DNA of 64,000 nucleotides. Source: Puccinia triticina (lineage: Eukaryota; Basidiomycota; Pucciniomycetes; Pucciniales; Pucciniaceae). Location: the NCBI RefSeq assembly GCF_026914185.1, contig NC_070575.1:2997001-3061000 (forward strand). The letters are read 5' to 3'. Position numbers and translations under genes: made by a program. Below, piece by piece: positions 57,869 to 64,000 of this stretch (position 1 is the first letter of the stretch; each line of letters starts with the position of its first letter). The notes below the pieces were generated by a model. The model searched no databases and was not told the origin of the DNA. It saw only the letters and a program-made list of their open reading frames with translations.

Positions 57869-58689
57869 GCCAATGTAGCTGAAAGACCAGCAGGCAGGGT
57901 GAGTCATGGTTCCAATTGTAGTACTATCCGGCAAGTGTGCTTGATCACCAGACGTCAAAAGGTGTGGGAGGCCCAATTCAAAATTTGGCTCACTGCGAGC
58001 TAAAAAGGTGAATGAGCCTGTGATAGAGACCGAGTCGGATGAGTTACCCGTTGACCGCTGAGCTGCTGGATCTTTGACTACAGTGCCGTGACAATGTGGA
58101 AAGGGACGTAGGATTGCCGGTTTATTGCGCCCTTGCCTTGCTCAAGATGTTCAATTTTGGCCTTGCCTTGCTCGGGGTAGAACAAATGGTGTTATACTTG
58201 CACCAGAAGGACCCAAGCAAGGCTTCTTTTGAGGAAAGCAGCAGACGTCCTGTGGAAAGTCCTTTAAGATGAGAAATGAGGAGAAAAACAGTGAACTGAT
58301 AAAACCTTCTACTTACTTGGCTTCTGCCTGGTGGCTGGGCGAGTCCGTTTGCATCTTCTGAGCTCAAAAAGGCGTTCCCATGAGTTGGTTGACTCAAAGG
58401 ACCCGCGGACATGGCACAACGTTTTGTGTGGCTGTCACTAAGAGGAAACTTGTTTATCTGTTGGTGCTTTTCGGAGGTGCCCGGGGCTTGTGGAGATCTA
58501 GCTGGGGGTACAAGTTCTGGTCGCAGATTGGATTGGGCTGAGTCTTTCTGTTGCTGTGTGCCACGGCAATCATTGATAATGGCGGATTTGGTGGCTTGAC
58601 AGGCGCCGGGGACGAGGAAGGATGATGAAGTGGAGGGTACTGGCTCTGATTGCAGAACAAGTTGAACTGAGTCATCCGGGGTAGCCTCC

Positions 58690-59640
58690 TCCATTGGCTG
58701 TTTCCCACGGCGGCAAGCAGTTATGGAGTTCTTGCTGGCTTGATGGGCGCCCAGGAATAGTGAGGTTTTGGCCAACAGCACAAGCTCCGGTCGCTGAGCA
58801 GGTTGAGCTGAATCTCTCAGGGCAACCTTCATTGTTTGCTGCTTCCCAAGGAGGCCAGCGGTAGGTATTGCAAAGGAGGTGGCGTGCACATTTAGTACAA
58901 CCGACAAATTTTGAGCTACCAAAGGTAGAAGAACCGTTCCTGATCACCATCTACACTGGGTTGATGGGCGCCCGGGACCAGTGAGGATTTGGCCAACGGT
59001 ACAAGCTCTGGTTGCTGAGCAGGTTGAGCTGAATCTCCCGGGGAAGCTATGGAGGTCATGCTGGGTTGATGGGCGCCCGGGGCTAGTGAGGATTTGGCCA
59101 AAGGTAGAAGCTTGGGTTGCTGAGCAGGTTGGGCTGAATCTCCCGGGGCAACCTCAATCCCTTGCTTGTCCCCAAGGGGGCCAGCAGCAGGTAATTCAAT
59201 GGAGCCAGCATGCACATTGAGTGCAGCCAACGCTTGAGCTACCAGAGGGAGAAGAAACGTTCCTGAGCGTTGAGTTTGCTGATCACCATCTAAAGCAGCG
59301 GCTATGGAAGTCTTGCTGGGTTGATGTGCGCCCAGGGCTAGTGAGGATTCAGCCAATGTCACAAGCTCTGGCCGCTGAGCAGGTTGAGCTCTCCCGGGGC
59401 AGCTATGGAGGTCGTGCTGGGTTGATGGGCGCCCAGGGCTAGTGAGGATTTGGCCGAAGGCACAGGCTTGGGTTGCTGAGCAGGTTGAGCTGAATCTCCC
59501 GGGGCAACCTCAATCGCTTGCTGCTCCTCAAGGGGGCCAGCAGCAGGTATTTTGATGGAGCCGGCGTGCGCACTGAGTGTAGCCAACAAATCTTGAGCTA
59601 CCAAAGGGAGCAGAGCCGTGCCCAATTGTTGAGTTTGCTG
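58690..59640 (-). repeat. Tandem module repeat inside the SAP gene
   Basis: About five to six copies of a DNA module of 100-240 bp encode variants of GDSAQPAQQPELVPLAKSSL followed by APGAHQPSMTSIA. Some copies also include a LLPLVAQ...LNVHAGSIELPAAGPL extension, so long and short versions alternate. Nucleotide identity between copies is high, pointing to recent expansion by unequal exchange. Confidence 0.8.
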
Positions 59641-60236
59641 ATCACGCTCTGCCGCAGCCGTTGTACTGGACAGCCCCTGTTTGCCAAGTAGGTTTGGATC
59701 CTTGCATTGCCGTTTGCGACCAGGTGATTCTGTTTTGTCATCTTCATCTCCTGAGTATGATACATAGATATATCAGTCAACAAAACAAGAAATTGCATTA
59801 TTTGACCATGCTAAATGCTTACTAATTTTTCTCCTGGTTCCCACCTTAGAATTCCTCGCCTCAGCTTCCAAAGAGCCTCCAATACCAAAAACATCCTTGG
59901 GTAGGATGGATGCGGAAGCTGCTTTTGAACATTTGAGCCTGAGAGATTTGTAAAGGGCTAGCAGCTGATCTTTCTTGTTGCAGGGTTTGTATGGCACACT
60001 GTATTTTTGAAGAATGTCGCGCAGCTGTTCTACTTTCATCTTGGACGGCGCTGGAATAGGAAGGTTGCTTAGCAACCAATCATAGGGCTCTGCAAGCAAC
60101 TTTCTGATAACACTAACCTAACCAAATAGTCCCCTGTTTGGCAGTTTGAGTAGAATCATTCGGGGCAGCCTTCTTCATTTGCTGTTTCCCACGGCAACAA
60201 GCGGTTATCTTGCTGGGTTGATGTGCGCCCGGGGCT

Positions 60237-60390
60237 GATACTCATTCAATTATTGACGCCATGATAGAGGAGACTGAAGAGAAAAACACTCTTGAATTGT
60301 TGAGAGCCAAGGACCAGATAGAGGAGGAAGAAGATGGGTGGAGAGTAGAAGAAGAAGTGGAAATGATCAGGGATAATGATAAGTTCTAAT
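60237..60390 (+). CDS. Short acidic plus-strand reading frame
   Basis: An open frame ending at TAA 60388-60390 encodes an acidic, helix-prone peptide (IEETEEKNTLELLRAKDQIE, then EEEEDG). It has no clear start; codon pattern is not random. T-rich stretches ending in TTTTAG and TTTTTGTAG (near 60470 and 60635) downstream look like fungal 3' splice sites, so it may be an exon. The rest of 60391-60727 is AT- and purine-rich with no other feature. Confidence 0.25.
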
Positions 60391-60727
60391 ATATACCGTT
60401 TTTATTTTTGTTGATGAGTTTTACTAATGTTATATTTTTATTTTTATGTCTTTGATTTTTATTTTAGATAAAGGGAAGGAGAAAGAGAAGGAAAAGGAGG
60501 GAAAGGAAAGAGAAATGGGAGAATGAGATGTAGTGATAAAAGAAGAAGAGGTGAGATTGATTTTATTCTAACTATTTTATTGGAAGAGTTTGAGAGCTGA
60601 TTTTATATTGATTTGTTTCTGTTTTATTTTTGTAGGTTTGAGTTTTATTTTGTTTTTATATTTGTGTGAGGAGATGAGGAAGAGAAAAGCAGAGAAATGA
60701 ATTGATTATTCCTTTTTTTATTTATTT

Positions 60728-63700
60728 TTACCTGGAGTGGTATTCCTTGACATGAGTTGCAGCAAACCTTCTAGCCAATTCTGTGCCATCTAGTTCTTCC
60801 AAGATATCAGATCCTCCTGGGTTTTGCGCTTTGATTCTGTAAGGACCATTCCATTTATTTTCAACAAGCTTGCCAAATTGAGAGTCCAAGGACTTATTAT
60901 ACACTACTACTAATTGTCCTTTCTTCAGAGGTTGCCTTGATGTTTTCTTTCTGTTCCAGTAATCCACAGAGTTCTTCCTAGAGTCCATAAGCTGCTGGTG
61001 TGCTTGCTGCAAAATGGTGTCCCTGTTTTCAAGCTGCTGAGTCCTGGCCAACAAAAGATGCTGAGTTGTTTCTACTTTTTACCAATCCACATCAAAGAAG
61101 GTTTCCAGTTCCAGGTCAATGGGTAAGATGGGGGGCTGTCCAAGAACTAGTTCACAAGGTGAGTAACCAGTTGATCTTTTGGCAGAAATTCTGTCTGCAA
61201 ATAAAACCAAAGGTAAATAATTCCTCCATTTCTTGCCTTCTTTTCCCCAGAGCTTGACCAAAGTATCCTTAATTGACTGATTTCCTCTTTCTACCATTCC
61301 ATTTGCTTCAGGATAATAAGGAGTGGTGACCTTGACTTTGATTCCAGATTCCAGAACAGAATTTTTGAAACTGTTATCCAAATTCAGAGCCTCCATCCAC
61401 TGTGACTGACCAAGGAGCTCCATATCTGTAGATCCAATTGTCCAAGAACCACTGAGAGATTTTCTTTTCCTGAATCTTCTGCAGTCCAAGGTATTTCCAT
61501 TTGCCAGCTTTGATGTGAACTGTATCCAAACTGACTCTTCCAGAGATGGTTGCTGCTCCTGTAGGTTTCTTGTATTCCATTGGCAATTTTGAACTCCTTT
61601 TCTGGCAAGCTTCACAAGACTGGACCCACTTGGTAACAACTCTCCTGAGACCTGGCCACCAAACCTGAGTTCAATCCTTCTGTAAGTTTCAGCAATACCT
61701 CTGTGGCCAAAGGATTCATGAAGGGAATTAAGGATGGAACTTTGAGCTGGAGGTGAGGTGACCACTATTTGGGAAAATGGTTTGTTCATCCTGTGCAAGA
61801 CTCCATTGGAAAGGAAAAAGTTGGCTGATTTGTGCAAAATTTGCTTGAATTCCAGGCTGCTGCATCCTGGAGGTTTATTCATGGTTAAAAGGTATTCCTG
61901 GAGGTGCTTCCAAATTCCTTGCTGCAAGTTACTTACCCCCTCCCCCAACTGAGCTGATGTCCCCAGAAGCAGGCCAAAAGAAGAGTGTTTAGTTTCAAAT
62001 CCAGGGTGAGGTTTTGATCCAGGTTTCATCTTCATCCAAGCTAGGGCAATCATCTTCATCAGAATCAGGAGGTCTTCTTGAGAGTCCATCAGCTAAAGTG
62101 AAAGTTTTTCCAGGAGTGTGAACAAGATCATAGGAGAATAACTGAATAAATCCAATCCATCTGTTCATAGGGGCATTGGGGAGTGAAGGGTTGTTGATCA
62201 TTCCAATAAGGCACTGGGCATCCACTCTGAGCTGAAAATGTTGGCCCCAAAGTTTGGTTTGAAGTTTCTTGAGGATCTTGGCAACACCACAAAGCTCTAA
62301 TTTGGATTGTGAGTACTTTGATTCCCTAGGTGAAAAGACTACTGACTCATATAAAACAGGCCTATCCAGTCCATCAGAATCCTGTTGAGTAAGTACGGCA
62401 CCTGCAGCAATAACACTGGAGTCCACTGAGAGTTTGATTAAGCCAGCATCAGGTCCATAGTCCAATTTCTTCAGGGTGATGTCAGTTCCAACAATCCTCT
62501 TGAGGTCTTCAAAGGCATCCTGGCAGTCTTCAGTCCAATCCCAAGAGGAGTACTTTCTGGTGAGCCTTCTGAGTGGAGCAGTGATGGCTGAGTCATTTTT
62601 AATAAACATTTTGACATATACACAGATACCTAAGAATCCTGTGACATCTGAAGGAGTGGTGGGAGTTGGCCAGGTTTCAATCTTGTTGAGCTTCTTGGTG
62701 GATATTCTTCTTCCTTCTTTACAAACCACATGGCCAACCAGATCCAAAGCAGGTACACAGCAAGCAAATTTCTTTCCAGAGATGGTGAGTCCAGCTTCTT
62801 CAATCCCAAAAAGGATCCTCTCCAGAGTAATGGCATATTCATAGATAAATCTTCTGATCTGGGGTTTTCCTTTAGAGTTTTTTCATTGTAGTCAGAAGTT
62901 GGTCCTTTTATACCTCCATCATCCACAAAGATTCCCATGTGTTGAGGTCATCCTGGAGTATCCACATCATTTGGGCCTGGTAAACTGCAGCTGAATTGGT
63001 GGCTCCTTGGGGTAATCTGGTGAGTTGAAATCTTACAAGAGGTGTTTCAAAAGTGGTCAAAGGTCTGGATTCTGGAGATAATTATCTTTCATCATATCCT
63101 CCCATAATATCAACTAGTCCATAGCAAGCCCTTCCAGTGAATGATTCAATGAGTTCCTCTGTCTTTGGTGGTAGTCCTGCGTCCTTTATGGTGATTTTGT
63201 TGAGTTTCTGAAGGTCATGTACAATTCTGAGCTTACCATCCTGCTTCTTTACACAAAATATAGGGCTGGAATAACTGGAAAAGGATTGTTCATAGAGGCC
63301 AGTGCTGAGTCTTTCCCTTACCAACTCTATAACCTGGTCCTTGATGGGTGCAGGGATTGGAATTAGTTTCTGTTGCCAAGGTTCATGGGGAATGACTGGA
63401 ATGATATAAGGTTGTTCATAAGTATGTTTAAGAAGGCCTCTTCTTTCTGTTTCTACAAAATCCAAAGCACCTTGTCTAATCACAATTACCCATACCAGCA
63501 GGAGATATTCTTGAGGAGAAAGCCATCCAGGAGGTCCAAAGTTGATAAGGTCCAGCCTTTCTTGGGTAATCTTTGAGGTAGGAATGAAGGGTGGAGGAAA
63601 ATGGTTTAAAGGAGTGAGGTAAGGATTCCTGGAAAGTGGTGGCCTTGATAATGGAGGGTTGAGAGCTAGTGGCATTGGTTGGTTTACTGGTTTTATCTTT

Positions 63701-64000
63701 TTTAGAGTTGGTTCATATTTTGCTGAATGAGTGACTACAGTTTGTTGCTTTTGGTTATTTTCCAGGGTTGCAGTTGTAAGAGAGGGGAACTGAAAACCTG
63801 GTCTCAATCTAAAGAATTCACCAGACCAGAATTGGAAGGTATGCTGGTTTCCCAGTTCTGATTGCTAGGGAGAATGATTGGAACCAAGAAAGTCTGACCA
63901 GCTGAATCCATGATTGAAAGTGCTTCTCCTCTGGCTCCATTGTAGTTGATGTTGGCTGAGACATCCATCAAGAAAGGCTTTCCAATAATCATCTGAGCCC
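60728..64000 (-). pseudogene. Ty3/gypsy pol, minus strand, truncated by window edge
   Basis: Reading down from 64000: the end of a retropepsin-type segment (IIGKPFLMDVSANINYN), RT (63807-63082) with SPIFCVKKQDGKLRIVHD and YGLVDIMGGYD, then QLTRLPQGATNS, the catalytic FVDDGGIKGP (about 62930), RNase H (62747-61995) with KLSVDSSVIAAGAVLTQQ and the HTPGKTFTLADGLSRRP block, integrase zinc region (HESFGHRGIAETYRRI), core with TVDGGSEFG and YYPEANGMVERGNQSIKDT, and the C-terminal GPYRI module ending at 60728. Breaks: frame changes near 63805, 62940, 62620 and within the integrase (about 61370-61590), and an in-frame TAA at 61079-61081. It has no chromodomain and differs in motif style from the chromovirus at 21-41 kb. 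No 3' LTR was recognised below 60728. Confidence 0.88.

Larger units (their letters stand above)
56257..60039 (-). pseudogene. SAP-motif gene with tandem protein repeats, probably decayed
   Basis: The first ATG in frame is 60039-60037. Exon 1 (60039-59823) encodes a SAP-like helix pair (MKVEQLRDILQKYSVPYKP, KKDQLLALYKSLRLK), a DNA-binding motif of chromatin proteins. A 72-nt intron (59822-59751, GTAAGC donor) joins in frame to a long exon with repeated Pro/Ala/Gln-rich modules. Frame is lost near 59394, where a module lacks 4 bases. Further coding stretches run 58922-58122, 57809-57507, 57397-57113 and 57093-56257. The last holds a second SAP-like block (LKVKQLKEVLNKFKVKYKSN), so this may be two related genes fused or in tandem. 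Splice signals (GTAAGTAG near 58317, GTCAGT near 57118) suggest real introns. It lies just upstream of the intact gene at 54558-56090, same strand. Confidence 0.5.

Overview
The window looks like repeat-rich nuclear DNA of a basidiomycete fungus, most probably a rust (Pucciniales). This is inferred from Tnp2/CACTA transposases, a chromodomain-bearing Ty3/gypsy element, a second Ty3/gypsy family, introns of about 45-85 nt with GT-AG ends, and very low host gene density. No housekeeping gene, rRNA or tRNA was recognised. Layout: 0.2-7.6 kb holds a decayed minus-strand gene, a broken Tnp2 transposase gene carrying two MITEs and nonsense changes, and an apparently intact two-exon gene of unknown function. 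7.9-10 kb holds a family of 36-bp palindromes, one of them split by a 1.4-kb solo LTR. 10.5-13.6 kb is a decayed multi-exon gene. 14.4-17.2 kb is a hAT-like inverted-repeat element with an exact 8-bp target duplication, a core of ACCGGT palindromes and a nested solo LTR. 17.2-20.9 kb is mostly featureless, with a short two-exon gene end. The centre (about 20.95-40.75 kb) is a nest. A plus-strand Ty3/gypsy chromovirus pol is split by two CACTA-ended elements: 6.3 kb with TSD AAA, inserted in the reverse transcriptase, and 10.95 kb with TSD ATA, inserted in the integrase. Both arms of each are tandem arrays of a 173-bp monomer, the arms face each other, and the first copy is a nearly complete foldback. 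Copy 1 carries a further 1.35-kb palindromic element (8-bp TSD). Copy 2 carries about 6.4 kb of spacer with a solo LTR and what may be a captured host gene fragment. 41.0-42.9 kb is a minus-strand Ty3 gag with its LTR. 42.9-49.8 kb has only weak fragments and local duplications. 49.8-52.7 kb is a second, minus-strand Tnp2 pseudogene. 54.6-60.1 kb holds two minus-strand genes: an apparently intact four-exon gene of 440 aa, and a long SAP-motif gene with tandem protein repeats. 60.7-64 kb is the decayed pol of another minus-strand Ty3/gypsy element running off the window. How the parts relate: the CACTA-satellite elements encode no transposase, so they must be mobilised in trans. Tnp2 is the expected enzyme family for CACTA termini and two dead Tnp2 copies lie nearby, but no link between them and these elements is shown. 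Insertion order can be read from the nesting: chromovirus first, CACTA copies into it, then the palindromic element and solo LTRs into the CACTA copies.
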